DNA of 20,992 bases. Source: UCB2 sp964475735 (GTDB lineage: Bacteria > Chloroflexota > Dehalococcoidia > Tepidiformales > Tepidiformaceae). Both the position numbers and the translations under genes were made by a program. The notes beneath the pieces are model-generated. The model had not been told where the DNA came from. It saw nothing but the letters and a program-made list of their open reading frames with translations, and did no database searches. The stretch lies in assembly GCA_964475735.1 (NCBI GenBank), contig CAYYYI010000035.1, positions 1-20,992 of the forward strand. The letters are read 5' to 3'. Positions 20,943 through 20,992 of the stretch are shown piece after piece (position 1 is the first letter of the stretch; every line of letters starts with the position of its first letter).

Positions 20943-20992
20943 TACCTACTAGAGAAAGTAAGCGGGCGATGTAGGATACTGGCTGCATGGTT
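20943..20992. other. Start of an intergenic region, nothing firm
   Basis: Fifty bases to the window edge. TAGGAT (20972-20977) resembles a -10 box and an ATG follows at 20987, but too little sequence remains to call a gene or a promoter. Confidence 0.2.

Noticed and set aside
1..20992. CRISPR array, rRNA or tRNA genes, prophage module
   Set aside because: No regularly spaced repeats, no rRNA or tRNA signature and no phage structural genes were seen on either strand.

Overview
The window is GC-rich bacterial DNA, densely packed with genes on both strands, and it contains one run of 100 Ns, so it comes from a scaffolded draft assembly. The F420-type luciferase-like oxidoreductase, the CaiB/BaiF CoA-transferase, the Thr-rich linker of a secreted protein and the TAnnnT-type -10 boxes suggest Chloroflexota (Dehalococcoidia-like) or, less likely, Actinomycetota. 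This is an inference; no ribosomal marker is present.

Left part (1-3106). A minus-strand string holds a divergent crotonase-fold protein and two small tandem paralogous proteins, the last cut by the window edge. A four-helix membrane protein lies on the plus strand. A minus-strand pair encodes a SAM-dependent methyltransferase and a DeoD-like nucleoside phosphorylase.

Plus-strand catabolic or accessory operon (3153-8045). A sigma70-like promoter (TTGACC-17-TAGATT) precedes an AttH/CrtC-like lipocalin protein. It is followed by an orphan HicB-like protein, a family III CoA-transferase, an LLM oxidoreductase interrupted by the assembly gap, a short-chain dehydrogenase and a SnoaL-like ester cyclase. 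A GC hairpin at 8091-8121 closes the convergent junction.

Minus-strand housekeeping and envelope block (8121-16316). It holds a DUF3179 lipoprotein, a membrane-anchored Thr-linker protein, a RecQ helicase with an almost leaderless promoter, and three consecutive PAP2 genes. The last PAP2 gene is fused to a kinase-like domain, and its PAP2 catalytic histidines are replaced.

Arsenic locus with an inserted transposon (16402-20235). arsM (minus) and arsR (plus) were originally divergent, about 136 bp apart, with 16-bp palindromic operators between them. A 2,002-bp IS1595-family element (17413-19414) sits between them. It has 24-bp terminal inverted repeats and an 8-bp direct repeat, GAAATTTC. 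It carries a transposase and two passenger genes: a DUF4145 protein and a 46-residue basic protein. Removing the element and one copy of the repeat restores ATCGGAAATTTCCGAT, a perfect palindrome matching the two intact operators upstream of arsM. The element therefore appears to have inserted in the centre of an ArsR operator, leaving arsM with an intact promoter and two operators while cutting arsR off from its regulatory region. A hotdog thioesterase overlaps the end of arsR.

Right end (20236-20992). About 300 bp is rich in long imperfect inverted repeats (a structured RNA, a MITE-like repeat or a terminator complex). It is followed by a promoter and a small Cys/His-rich treble-clef-like protein.
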